DNA of 64,000 bases, taken from Treponema socranskii subsp. socranskii VPI DR56BR1116 = ATCC 35536. Its GTDB lineage: Bacteria > Spirochaetota > Spirochaetia > Treponematales > Treponemataceae. The notes below the pieces were generated by a model. That model was given only the letters and a program-made list of their open reading frames with translations, had not been told where the DNA came from and searched no databases. Where the stretch lies: the NCBI RefSeq assembly GCF_000468115.1, contig NZ_AVQI01000028.1, positions 1-64,000 on the forward strand, given 5' to 3'. Position 1 is the first letter of the stretch. Each line of letters begins with the position of its first letter. The translations under genes were made by a program, and so were the position numbers. This document shows, one piece after another, positions 8,446 through 16,585 of the stretch.

Positions 8446-10449
8446 TCAATTTTGCGCTTTTGCCCGTTCCGCGCTTTCGGCGGCCACCTCCCATTCTTCG
8501 CCGAGAGCCGTAAGACGCGCTTCCGTATCCGCGAGGCGCTTTTGCACGACGCGCGATTTTTCTCCCGACGCATACACTTCGGGCTTTGCAAGTTCGTTTT
8601 CGCATTCGGCCTTTTGCGCTTCGAGCGCGGCGATTTCCGTTTCGAGCCGTTCGACTTCGCGTTCGAGTTTTCGCTGTTCGGCTTTTCGCTTTTTCGCTTT
8701 TTCCCACGAAAGCTGTCCGCCCGCGAGCGCATCGTTCGTACCGGAAAGCTTTTCGCTCATCCCCGATCCGGCCGTACGAGAGACGAATTGCGCCTTTCCG
8801 TCGGACGAAGACGAAAAAGGCATACCGGCAACCGTTCCGTTTTTTTCCGCTTCGATGCGTTCAAGGTAATACGCATAATCGCCCGGAAAAATGCGGAAGC
8901 GCCCCGTTTCGAGAGCGAGCACGCGCGTCGAAAGCCCTTCGATAAAACCGCGGTCATGGCTCACAAATACGACGGTACCGCCGAAATCTTTGAGCGCCTG
9001 CATGAGCACGTCTTTCGAATGCATGTCGAGGTGATTCGTCGGTTCGTCGAGCACGAGAAAATTGACCGGCTCGAGCAAAAGCTTTAAGAGTGCAATGCGG
9101 TTTTTCTCCCCGCCCGAAAGCACGTCCAAACTTTTAAATACGTCGTCTCCGCGAAACAAAAACGCACCGAGCATGTCGCGCACTTTCGGAATCATTTCAA
9201 GCGGAGCCGCACTTTCGATATAATCGATGATGCTTTCGCTGCCGGAGATTTCTTCCGAACTGTCCTGAGAAAAATACCCCGTACGCACGCCGCTTCCGAA
9301 TATGAGCTCGCCCGAAAAAGCAGTATCTTCCCCCGCGATGATCCGGAGGAGCGTCGATTTGCCCGCTCCGTTATGCCCTGCGACCACGAGCCGATCCCCG
9401 TTTTCGATCGTCACGTCGAGCTTGTCGAGCACATTGTGTTCTCCGTCATAACTTTTCGTTACGCCGTTTATGCGGAGCACGACCTTTCCCGCATGAGGAG
9501 CCGGTGGAAAAGTAAAGCGGATTTTCTTCATCGATTCGGGAATCTCGATGCGCTGTATTTTATCGAGCTGCTTTTGCCGCTCCTGCGCTTGAGATGCCTT
9601 TGTCGCTTTTGCACCGAAGCGCCTGATAAATTCTTCGAGGTGACGGATTTCCTTTTGCTGCTGTTCGTAAGAGGCGATGAGCGTTTTCAATTCGGTTTTG
9701 CGCACCGCTTCGTAGTGCGTAAAGTTTCCCGGATAGCGTTTGAGTTCGCCGCCGAAAAGTTCGTACACATCGGTAACGCTGACGTCGAGAAAATAGCGGT
9801 CGTGGCTGACGAGCAAAAATCCGCCTTTGAACGACTGCAAAAACCGTTCGAGCCAAGTACGCGCTTCTATGTCGAGGTAATTCGTCGGCTCGTCGAGGAG
9901 GAGTATGTCGGGATTTTGCATGAGCACTTTTGCAAGGGCGATCCGCATCTGCCAGCCGCCCGAAAACGCTTCCGTCCGTTTGGTAAAATCTTCGCGTGAA
10001 AAACCGAGCCCCGAAAGCACCGCTTCCGCCTGCGCCCGCCTCCTGTGCCAGCCGCTTTCGTCGAGCGCCGCAATAAGAGAAGCTTGCCGAGCGGCAAGAT
10101 CGGATGCGCGTTCCGGGTACAGCGAAAGTTCGTCGCCTATCCGGTCGATTTCCGCCTGCATATCGTAGCCGAATTGAAACGCGGTATCCGCTTCTTCAAG
10201 CAGCGTGCGTCCCGCGTGCGTAAGCCCCGACTGCGGCAAATAGCCGATGCGCGCATCCTTTTGCACGACTCTCGTTCCGCTGTCGCAGGGGATGAGCCCG
10301 GCCATCACTTTGATGAGCGTCGATTTTCCTTCCCCGTTCGCTCCCGTAAGAGCGGCTTTAGTGCCCGACTGCAGATTGATCGAAACGTTTTTTAATATGT
10401 CGCGGCCGCCGAACGCGAGCGACACTTTTGAAAACTGAACGAAAGCCAT
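8446..10449 (-). CDS. ABC-F family ATPase
   Basis: A soluble 667-residue protein with two ABC ATPase domains and no membrane segment, the ABC-F layout. Such proteins bind the ribosomal E site and rescue stalled or antibiotic-blocked ribosomes. NBD1 shows GANGEGKST, a shortened signature FSGGWQ and LLLDEPTNYLD. NBD2 shows GHNGAGKST, LSGGEKNRIALL and LVLDEPTNHLD. Between them (about residues 240-310) lies the helical interdomain linker. The C-terminus is a long charged coiled coil (about 575-667), as in Uup-type and YheS-type subgroups. It starts 11 bases after the upstream lipoprotein gene and has no clear ribosome site. Assignment to a precise subfamily is not possible by eye. Confidence 0.88.
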   Translation of the reverse strand: MAFVQFSKVSLAFGGRDILKNVSINLQSGTKAALTGANGEGKSTLIKVMAGLIPCDSGTRVVQKDARIGYLPQSGLTHAGRTLLEEADTAFQFGYDMQAEIDRIGDELSLYPERASDLAARQASLIAALDESGWHRRRAQAEAVLSGLGFSREDFTKRTEAFSGGWQMRIALAKVLMQNPDILLLDEPTNYLDIEARTWLERFLQSFKGGFLLVSHDRYFLDVSVTDVYELFGGELKRYPGNFTHYEAVRKTELKTLIASYEQQQKEIRHLEEFIRRFGAKATKASQAQERQKQLDKIQRIEIPESMKKIRFTFPPAPHAGKVVLRINGVTKSYDGEHNVLDKLDVTIENGDRLVVAGHNGAGKSTLLRIIAGEDTAFSGELIFGSGVRTGYFSQDSSEEISGSESIIDYIESAAPLEMIPKVRDMLGAFLFRGDDVFKSLDVLSGGEKNRIALLKLLLEPVNFLVLDEPTNHLDMHSKDVLMQALKDFGGTVVFVSHDRGFIEGLSTRVLALETGRFRIFPGDYAYYLERIEAEKNGTVAGMPFSSSSDGKAQFVSRTAGSGMSEKLSGTNDALAGGQLSWEKAKKRKAEQRKLEREVERLETEIAALEAQKAECENELAKPEVYASGEKSRVVQKRLADTEARLTALGEEWEVAAESAERAKAQN

Positions 10450-10460
10450 GACAACCGCTG

Positions 10461-11774
10461 CTAATTTTTTTTGAAAAAGATGACGAGCGGACTTGCTCCC
10501 CGCCGCACGAGGGTATTGCCTTCAAAGCGCGCTTCGGACGCATCTTCAAGGCGTATGCCGTTCGCTTCGATTTTGTACAAAAAATTCACTTTGGCTTTCA
10601 TGCCTTCAAAGGAAAACGAAAGCACACCGTCGTACTGCGGCGAAAGCGATGCGTCGATAAAATAATCGATCCCGACCGTACCGCCTCCCTTTGCGCTTTC
10701 GGCGATGAGAGACGGAACGAGCCTCCGGTTGCCCCGCCACGTAAAGGAACCGTCGCCTTTGAGCGAAAGCTGTCCGTATGCAGCGCTTTTAAAATTCGGC
10801 CCCGCCGCTGCAATGCGTGCATATTCGGCTTCTCGCCGCTCTTTTTCTTCGGCGACGAGGGCTGTTATATCGACGTCTTCTCCGAGTGCGATAAAATTAT
10901 AATCGCGCGGTCTGCCCGCATCGTCGGCGCAAGTAACGGCGATATAATTGTTTTTGACGGAAACCTTTACGGGGGTATCGGTAAACGTATATTCGCCGTC
11001 CGCCGTTTTAAGTGCTTCTCCGTATTCCCACGAGCCGTAGCGTTCGGGAAGGTTCAGCGATACTTTTCGATTTTCGGCGTCGACCGTAAAACAATAGGCG
11101 GCATTCATGCGAAGCGGATCGACTCTCTTTTCGCGTATCATCGCGCGGTAATAATCGGGATACCATATCGTCCCGGCAAGCTTTTCAAATACGTCGTCTT
11201 TTTCTTCGGCACCGCTCCCCTCTCCCGTTTCGACGACTCCTCCCTTTTGTGTTTCAAAGAGCTCGAGATTGTACGAAAAGCACCAGCCCTGCGTACCGCT
11301 CGATGTCAAAACACGCAGCCAATTTCCCGCAAGCGCATCGGAGCCGACCATAACGGCCTGCCCCTCTCCCTTATACAGAATCTTAATAATTTCGCCTTTT
11401 CTGAGACGGTACACTTGCCTCGCCGTATTGACCGGTTCCGCGCGGATCGGAAGTCCGTCGAGCTTTACCGACGCATAGCGATGGAGGAATTCCGCGTACT
11501 GCCCGGCCGCCTTTTTGAGCGAACGGCGGGATGCCGGCGGCGTAATCTGCCACAGCGGGATATCGAAGCGCTCTTTGGAACCGGGGGCGGAGACGGCATA
11601 GGTGTGAGAAATATTTGAACGGATATACACGGGAAGGATATCGCCGTCTTGCAGGCCGCGCTCGGGGATATCCCACAGCAGCATGCCGTATCCCATAACG
11701 CGGGAACAGGACACAAGCGCAAACGAAAGGGCGCATAACGCGATCAAACCGTATTTTTTCGGCAAACAAATCAT
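10461..11774 (-). CDS. SH3-domain lipoprotein
   Basis: Predicted envelope lipoprotein of about 437 residues. The signal peptide is KKYGLIALCALSFALVSC, with lipobox LVSC. It contains a bacterial SH3 domain (about residues 105-180, GLPIRAEPVNTARQVYRLRKGEIIKILY and later GWCFSYN). SH3 domains of this type usually bind peptidoglycan peptides. The C-terminal half is beta-rich and ends KVNFLYKIEANGIRLEDASE; no enzyme motif is seen. The ATG at 11774 is chosen because it directly precedes the basic-hydrophobic signal; ATG 11786 is an alternative. No good ribosome site is visible at either. The ABC-F gene follows 11 bases downstream. Confidence 0.7.
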   Translation of the reverse strand: MICLPKKYGLIALCALSFALVSCSRVMGYGMLLWDIPERGLQDGDILPVYIRSNISHTYAVSAPGSKERFDIPLWQITPPASRRSLKKAAGQYAEFLHRYASVKLDGLPIRAEPVNTARQVYRLRKGEIIKILYKGEGQAVMVGSDALAGNWLRVLTSSGTQGWCFSYNLELFETQKGGVVETGEGSGAEEKDDVFEKLAGTIWYPDYYRAMIREKRVDPLRMNAAYCFTVDAENRKVSLNLPERYGSWEYGEALKTADGEYTFTDTPVKVSVKNNYIAVTCADDAGRPRDYNFIALGEDVDITALVAEEKERREAEYARIAAAGPNFKSAAYGQLSLKGDGSFTWRGNRRLVPSLIAESAKGGGTVGIDYFIDASLSPQYDGVLSFSFEGMKAKVNFLYKIEANGIRLEDASEARFEGNTLVRRGASPLVIFFKKN

Positions 11775-11934
11775 GAGATACAGCATAACACAGCGCGGCA
11801 AAAAAGTCATCTTTAAAAATACGGCATTAGCGTACGAGCACAGTCGGCATCGCCTCAAGCAAGTATACCGCTCGGTACGCCAGACAGCTGCCTGCAAATC
11901 ATATCGCAAATCGCCTGTGAAAATTGTAAAAATA

Positions 11935-11943
11935 TGTTATAAT
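11935..11943 (+). promoter_or_regulatory. Extended -10 promoter of the repeat lipoprotein
   Basis: TGTTATAAT forms an extended -10 element (TGn then TATAAT at 11938-11943). No good -35 hexamer is found at the right distance. It precedes a leader of about 60 bases that holds a perfect palindrome and a strong ribosome site (GAGGAGG, 12001-12007). Confidence 0.5.
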
Positions 11944-11969
11944 ATAAGATGCCGGAAGCATTCGGCAAT

Positions 11970-11987
11970 AGAAAGTTGCAACTTTCT
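11970..11987 (+). promoter_or_regulatory. 18-bp perfect palindrome in the lipoprotein leader
   Basis: AGAAAGTTGCAACTTTCT is a perfect 18-bp palindrome lying about 27 bases after the -10 element and 14 bases before the ribosome site. It could be an operator for a dimeric repressor. As RNA it could only pair with no real loop, so DNA binding is more likely. Confidence 0.4.
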
Positions 11988-12010
11988 GCAAAAGTTTTCA
12001 GAGGAGGTTT

Positions 12011-12067
12011 ATGATGACTGTAAACAAAGGAACACCTATACTTCCGTATAGGGAGGGGGCTCGGTAA
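12011..12067 (+). other. Translated leader of the lipoprotein gene, out of frame with the main ORF
   Basis: The strong ribosome site at 12001-12007 serves ATG 12011. This frame gives MMTVNKGTPILPYREGAR and stops at TAA 12065. The lipoprotein signal sequence continues one frame later, just after the tract GGGAGGGGG (12051-12059). Removing one G would join the two frames into one lipoprotein signal peptide. A 7-bp hairpin (CCTATAC / GTATAGG, 12035-12052) sits immediately before the tract. Confidence 0.6.
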
Positions 12068-12104
12068 AGGCTTTTTAAAAAGCGTACCGATTATAGCGGG
12101 CGCC

Positions 12105-13778
12105 TTGCTGTTTGCAGCTGCGTTCGTTTTTGCAAGCTGTTCGAACGGCAGCGATTCGGGAGAAGGAACACCCGCACCGTCCGTCTTTGCCGTAAGCTTC
12201 GGCATAGAAGGCTTGCCTCCGAACGGTACCATTGAGGCAAGGGTAGACGGCACAATAATTATGCCGAACGATGTAGTACAAAAAGGCAAAACCGTAACCT
12301 TTACGGCAATGCCTAAGACGAATCACAAAGTAAAAGAGTGGAAGGTAGACGGCGCCGTCATAAGCAACTCTACAAACACCTATGTCCACACCGTAACAGA
12401 TGCGGTCGATGTAAAGGTGAGCTTTGAAAGCGCCGGCGGCGAACGGATTGCAATTACCCAAGTGCGTGCAAAAACCGCCCCCCTCGTATTAGGCAGCCCG
12501 ATACCGGACGGTCTTTCTTATACATACACAGACTATCTGCCTGCAAGCGTAGAGGGAGAGCCCGCAAAGCTTATCGCGAATAATTCTATGTACGGATGGG
12601 AAAAAAAGAACGGAACGGAATGGCAGGATGTTTCCGGTCAGCCTTGTACGGAAGGAATCTACCGAGTACAAACGCAAGTGCGCATAGACGGTGCTGAAAG
12701 CGCGCAATATATGCTTGCGCCCGACATAAAAGTATTTGTAAGCGTCGATGACGGTACCTCTTACGATGAATGGAGCGTTTCGGGCGTAGGTAACTATGAG
12801 GGTTATTCATACGCATGGGTTATTTCAAAAGAATATCCCGTCTCAAGCAGCGGACATCTTGCGCTCAGCCAAAACAACGTAGACATTCCCAAATCCTATG
12901 TCGGAAAACCGATAACCGAAGTTAATATAGCTTCAATAGTAAGCGGCGGTACGCTTCCGTATCATTTTACCCTTACTTCGGGAGCGCTTCCCGCAGGTCT
13001 TTCGCTTGACGAAAGCGGTGCAATTTTAGGCACGCCTACTGCTGTACAGCCGGGACAAACGGGAAGGATTGCACGGATTACGGTACGCGACAGCGCTTCG
13101 ACGCCTGAAGAAAAGCTTATCGACGTCTTTTGTACGGAAGGCATAGTCGATAAAAAAGTCGTTACCTTTGCCGTCGGCTGGCGCGGAACCGCCCCCGCTC
13201 CGATTGAAGTCGATTCGGGGCAGTCGATTTTCGCTCCTGCCGCTCCCGTACCCGTCGATTCGAACTGGGCGTTTTCCGCATGGTGCGTTTCCCAAGATGA
13301 TGCCCAATCCGGAACGGGTTCTTCGGGTACATGGGATTTTTCCGATCCGGTAACGGATCATATGACGCTCTATGCGCGCTGGAGCGATAACCGCACGGCA
13401 ATAGACGCGCTTACGGCGACGATGGAGGCTCCCGTATCAGGCAGAGCGATACCGAATCCTATAACGTATACCTACAGTGCAGGCAGTCCCGCAAAACTTT
13501 TGAATGACGACTCCTACGCATGGCAAGTATGGAACGGTACTACGTGGGACAATGCGAGCGGCAATTTCGAAGCCGGAAAAAAATACCGCATAAACACACA
13601 AATGAGGATCGATCAGCCCGCCGGCAAAACGCACCGGCTTGCAACAACAGGTATTACCGTCACGGTAAACGGACAGGCATGGACGGTAGGTACATCCGTG
13701 CTCAATTATATCGACTATAACTATAGCGGAAACGTATATTCATACGTATGGGCTACCTCTCCGGAGTTTCAGTTGTAA
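12105..13778 (+). CDS. Large surface lipoprotein with Ig-like and InlB-type repeats, 5' end frameshifted
   Basis: The unbroken frame begins at TTG 12105, inside the hydrophobic core of a lipoprotein signal (lipobox FASC), and runs 557 residues. The true start is probably ATG 12011, which is in another frame. Order of domains: a bacterial repeat domain (about 25-100, ending DVKVSFE); a 110-residue unit A (about 105-225); a putative-Ig domain (about 265-340, LPAGLSLDESGAILGTP); an InlB/Listeria-Bacteroides-type repeat (about 350-420, ending MTLYARW); and unit B (about 430-557). Unit B resembles unit A (shared YTY, WNGTTWDNASG versus KNGTEWQDVSG, YRINTQMRID versus YRVQTQVRID, YSYVWATS versus YSYAWVIS). 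Probably a surface or periplasmic adhesin-like protein. A strong terminator follows. Confidence 0.72.
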   Translation: MLFAAAFVFASCSNGSDSGEGTPAPSVFAVSFGIEGLPPNGTIEARVDGTIIMPNDVVQKGKTVTFTAMPKTNHKVKEWKVDGAVISNSTNTYVHTVTDAVDVKVSFESAGGERIAITQVRAKTAPLVLGSPIPDGLSYTYTDYLPASVEGEPAKLIANNSMYGWEKKNGTEWQDVSGQPCTEGIYRVQTQVRIDGAESAQYMLAPDIKVFVSVDDGTSYDEWSVSGVGNYEGYSYAWVISKEYPVSSSGHLALSQNNVDIPKSYVGKPITEVNIASIVSGGTLPYHFTLTSGALPAGLSLDESGAILGTPTAVQPGQTGRIARITVRDSASTPEEKLIDVFCTEGIVDKKVVTFAVGWRGTAPAPIEVDSGQSIFAPAAPVPVDSNWAFSAWCVSQDDAQSGTGSSGTWDFSDPVTDHMTLYARWSDNRTAIDALTATMEAPVSGRAIPNPITYTYSAGSPAKLLNDDSYAWQVWNGTTWDNASGNFEAGKKYRINTQMRIDQPAGKTHRLATTGITVTVNGQAWTVGTSVLNYIDYNYSGNVYSYVWATSPEFQL

Positions 13779-13823
13779 AAGCTGCAAAAGCACATAGCCG
13801 TGCACGGGAGTTGAACTAACCTA

Positions 13824-13869
13824 ACCGCTCTCAAGTCGGAGAAGATTCCGGCTTGGGGGCGGTTTTTTT
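13824..13869 (+). terminator. Rho-independent terminator after the repeat lipoprotein
   Basis: A 17-bp stem (13824-13840 with 13847-13863, three G-U pairs, no mismatch), a 6-base loop GAAGAT and then seven T. It separates the lipoprotein from pdxY. Confidence 0.88.
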
Positions 13870-13891
13870 GTCCGTATTCAAAATCGTACCG

Positions 13892-13920
13892 TTGACAGCA
13901 AAACACAATATCACTACCAT
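13892..13920 (+). promoter_or_regulatory. Promoter of the pyridoxamine kinase gene
   Basis: -35 TTGACA (13892-13897), 17-base spacer and -10 TACCAT (13915-13920). The leader carries AAAAAGGAA before ATG 13997. Confidence 0.5.
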
Positions 13921-13996
13921 CGTATGCAACAAAATCACAAGCGACGGCGTATGGAATTTTTGCGCCGCGCAATCGTTTTTCAAAAAGGAAAATACT

Positions 13997-14842
13997 ATGA
14001 AACGAATCATCACCGTACAGGATATTTCATGCGTCGGAAAGTGCTCGCTCACCGTAGCGCTTCCCGTTATTTCCGCAATGGGAGTCGAAGCCGCCATCCT
14101 TCCGACGGCAGTGCTTTCGACGCACACCGCATTCAAAGGCTTTACATTCCGCGATCTCACGGAAGACATCACGCCGATATGCGATCATTGGAAAAAGGAA
14201 AAAATTTCATTCGACGCGATCTACACCGGCTACCTCGGCTCTTTCGAACAGCTCGATTTGATGAAAAAGATGTTCGCCGACTTCGGCGGAAAAGACGTGC
14301 TCGTCTTCGTCGATCCGTGCATGGCCGACAACGGAAAACTTTATCCGGGCTTTACGCAGGAGTTCGCATTCGCGATGGCAAAGCTCGCAGGTCTCGCCGA
14401 CGTCATCGCGCCGAATATGACCGAAGCGTCGTTTATGCTCGGCGTTCCGTACAAAGCTGCCGGTGAATACGATGAAGCGTACATCAAAGACATGCTCAAA
14501 AAACTCGCAGCCCTCGGTGCAAAGCGCATCGTTTTAAAAGGTATCGAGTTCGCGTCCGAACCCGGCAAGATCGGCATCATGTCCTACGATTCGGAAAGCG
14601 GCGCTTATACGAGTTACTTTCACGAAAAATGCGCGACGAGCTTTCACGGCACGGGCGACATCTTCGCAAGCGTCTGCGTCGGCGCTCTCATGCGCGGCCG
14701 CTCTCTCGAACAATCCTATGCACTCGCGGCGGACTTCGTCGTCGAATCGATTAAAGCGACCGTTTCGCACAAAGATTACAACTGGTACGGCGTCGATTTC
14801 GAAAGCGCTATCCCTTACCTCGTAAAGCGGCTCGGAGCATAA
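13997..14842 (+). CDS. pdxY: Pyridoxamine/pyridoxal kinase
   Basis: Cytosolic PfkB/ribokinase-superfamily kinase that phosphorylates vitamin B6 vitamers for PLP salvage. Its 281 residues fit PdxY. Visible features are the N-terminal VQDISCVGKCSLTVALPVISAMG, the TYTGYLGS-like IYTGYLGSFEQ, DPCMADNGKLY (PdxK/PdxY family loop), APNMTEASFMLG, and the anion-hole and catalytic base motif FHGTGDIFASV (GTGD, near residues 217-222). The ATG at 13997 follows AAAAAGGAA; the open frame runs upstream through the terminator, which cannot be coding. The histidine phosphatase gene starts 3 bases after the stop codon, so the two form an operon and the phosphatase might act on a related phosphate ester. Confidence 0.9.
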   Translation: MKRIITVQDISCVGKCSLTVALPVISAMGVEAAILPTAVLSTHTAFKGFTFRDLTEDITPICDHWKKEKISFDAIYTGYLGSFEQLDLMKKMFADFGGKDVLVFVDPCMADNGKLYPGFTQEFAFAMAKLAGLADVIAPNMTEASFMLGVPYKAAGEYDEAYIKDMLKKLAALGAKRIVLKGIEFASEPGKIGIMSYDSESGAYTSYFHEKCATSFHGTGDIFASVCVGALMRGRSLEQSYALAADFVVESIKATVSHKDYNWYGVDFESAIPYLVKRLGA

Positions 14843-14845
14843 CGG

Positions 14846-15616
14846 ATGCGCCTACTGTTTATCCGGCACGGCGACCCGAATTACGATTTGGACATATTAA
14901 CCGAAAAGGGAAAACGCGAAGCCGCCCTGCTTGCAAGCCGCGTCGCAAAATGGCAGGTTACCGATTTTTTCTCCTCGCCCTTGGGACGCGCACAGGAGAC
15001 GGCTCGAATCGCGATGAAGGACACCGGGCGCAAAGCCGAAACCTGCGATTGGCTGCAGGAATTTCATTATAAAGTGCGCGATCCCGAAACGGGCAAAAAC
15101 AAAATCGCGTGGGACTGGCTCCCCTCTTTTTATACCGACCCCGCAAACAAAACGCTCCTCGACGCCGACAAGTGGATGCATACTCCCGTCATGGAATCGG
15201 GCAATATTGCACAGCGCTTCGAAGAAGTGTGCGGCGGCTTTGACGGCATCCTCGCGCGCTACGGCTTCGTGCGCGAAGGCGGCATCTACCGGACTGACGG
15301 CACGCACTGCCAAAAAGGCGTATTCAACGATTCGATCGCACCCGTTAAACGATCCTACGACGACCGGACGCTCGTCTTTTTTTGTCACTTGGGCGTTATG
15401 TTCGCGATCATCGGCCACCTCGTAAAAATATCGCCCGTGCAGTTGTGGCAGGGCTTTTACGTCGCGCCGACGTCGGTGACCGCTCTCGCATCCGAAGAGC
15501 GCGTTCCCGGCACCGCATTTTTCCGCGTGCAGACTTTCGGCGACACGAATCATTTGCACGACGGAAACGAAGCGCCTTCGGCCGTAGGATACTTTACCGA
15601 CGTATTTTGCGATTAA
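14846..15616 (+). CDS. Histidine phosphatase (phosphoglycerate mutase-like)
   Basis: A 256-residue member of the histidine phosphatase superfamily. The catalytic RHG motif is at residues 7-9 (LLFIRHGDP), the phosphate-binding arginine sits in SSPLGRAQETA, and the second histidine is in FFCHLGVMF. These enzymes hydrolyse or transfer phosphate through a phosphohistidine. The substrate is not evident; a large insert (about 75-150, with DWLPSFYTDP) is atypical for phosphoglycerate mutase and points to a small-molecule phosphatase. It is translationally close to pdxY (3-base gap). Confidence 0.82.
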   Translation: MRLLFIRHGDPNYDLDILTEKGKREAALLASRVAKWQVTDFFSSPLGRAQETARIAMKDTGRKAETCDWLQEFHYKVRDPETGKNKIAWDWLPSFYTDPANKTLLDADKWMHTPVMESGNIAQRFEEVCGGFDGILARYGFVREGGIYRTDGTHCQKGVFNDSIAPVKRSYDDRTLVFFCHLGVMFAIIGHLVKISPVQLWQGFYVAPTSVTALASEERVPGTAFFRVQTFGDTNHLHDGNEAPSAVGYFTDVFCD

Positions 15617-15627
15617 TGCGCTTTCGC

Positions 15628-16569
15628 TCAACCCGCAAAAGAATCGGCGGCGATGCGGCTGTCCGCACCTGCAAGCTTTTCTTTGAGATACAGGAATATT
15701 TGCTGCAGCTGAATGATAAACGAAATACGATCGTTCATCTGTATCAGTCCCTGTATCTGATCGTCGCTGATCGCTTTCGCTTTCAGCCGGTTCAAGCGGT
15801 CGACTTCGTTGATATTGGCAATCGTTTCCGAAATGGAAGCGCCGCTCTCTTTTAAGCGCCCGACAAGCGTCGATATCGATTGAAAGGTTTCGCCGTTTCC
15901 CTGTTTTATATCCTCGATGTTTTTCAGCGAACTTTTTGCCGACTGCTGCAGCGTCACGAGTTTTTTTGTATTTTCTTCGTTCAGGGAAACCAAACGCTCA
16001 AGGTCGGAACGAAGGCGATTGATGGTTTCGCTGATTTTCCGCGACATATCGTCGGTATTGCTCGAAAGCTTTTTTATTTCGTTCGCGATGACGCGAAAGC
16101 CTTTACCCGCTTGCCCGGCATGTGCGGCTTCGATTGAAGCGTTGAATGCGAGCAGCTGCGTATTCATGGCAATGCTTTGAATGGCAACGATAAATTTTTC
16201 TATGGAAACTATTTCAGTGTTCAGCTGTGAAAACTGATTGAAAAAGAGGCGCCCGCTTTCTTCGATCTTTTGTACCTGCATCGAAATATCGGTAAACTGA
16301 TCGAGCGTCTGTTCAAGGTTGTCGACGGTTTTTTGATTCGTACCGATCATACCGTCGGCGCTTTTACCGATAGAATCGCTTATTTCCGAAAGGTTTAAAA
16401 GCGTTTCTTCCTGCTTTTGCTGCAAGATGCGTTCATTTTCTATAACCGCGAGATTTTCCCGTTTTACCGCGTCGTCTTTTGTCGTATCGTTGCAATAGTC
16501 CATCAAAATCCGCAAAAGCTCAAGGCCGCCGTCCAATACCGCATCTACCGTTATATCCTGTGTGGCCAT
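15628..16569 (-). CDS. Soluble methyl-accepting chemotaxis-type signalling protein
   Basis: A 313-residue protein without a signal peptide or membrane segment. The C-terminal two thirds form a coiled coil. It contains the hairpin tip of the MCP signalling domain (IQSIAMNTQLLAFNASIEAAHAG, about 135-158, then GKGFRVIANEIKKLS), which binds CheW and CheA. The N-terminal 40 residues (VDAVLDGGLELLRIL) are predicted helical, and no known sensor domain is seen. The start ATG 16569 has an excellent ribosome site (GGGAGG). It lies 16 bases downstream of a FIST-domain gene, so the input signal is likely supplied by the FIST protein in trans. Confidence 0.85.
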   Translation of the reverse strand: MATQDITVDAVLDGGLELLRILMDYCNDTTKDDAVKRENLAVIENERILQQKQEETLLNLSEISDSIGKSADGMIGTNQKTVDNLEQTLDQFTDISMQVQKIEESGRLFFNQFSQLNTEIVSIEKFIVAIQSIAMNTQLLAFNASIEAAHAGQAGKGFRVIANEIKKLSSNTDDMSRKISETINRLRSDLERLVSLNEENTKKLVTLQQSAKSSLKNIEDIKQGNGETFQSISTLVGRLKESGASISETIANINEVDRLNRLKAKAISDDQIQGLIQMNDRISFIIQLQQIFLYLKEKLAGADSRIAADSFAG

Positions 16570-16585
16570 AAAAACCTCCCTATAC

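Noticed and set aside
13806-13816. GGGAGTTGAAC as another copy of the tRNA-Gly-linked repeat
   Set aside because: Only 11 bases are shared and the flanks differ.
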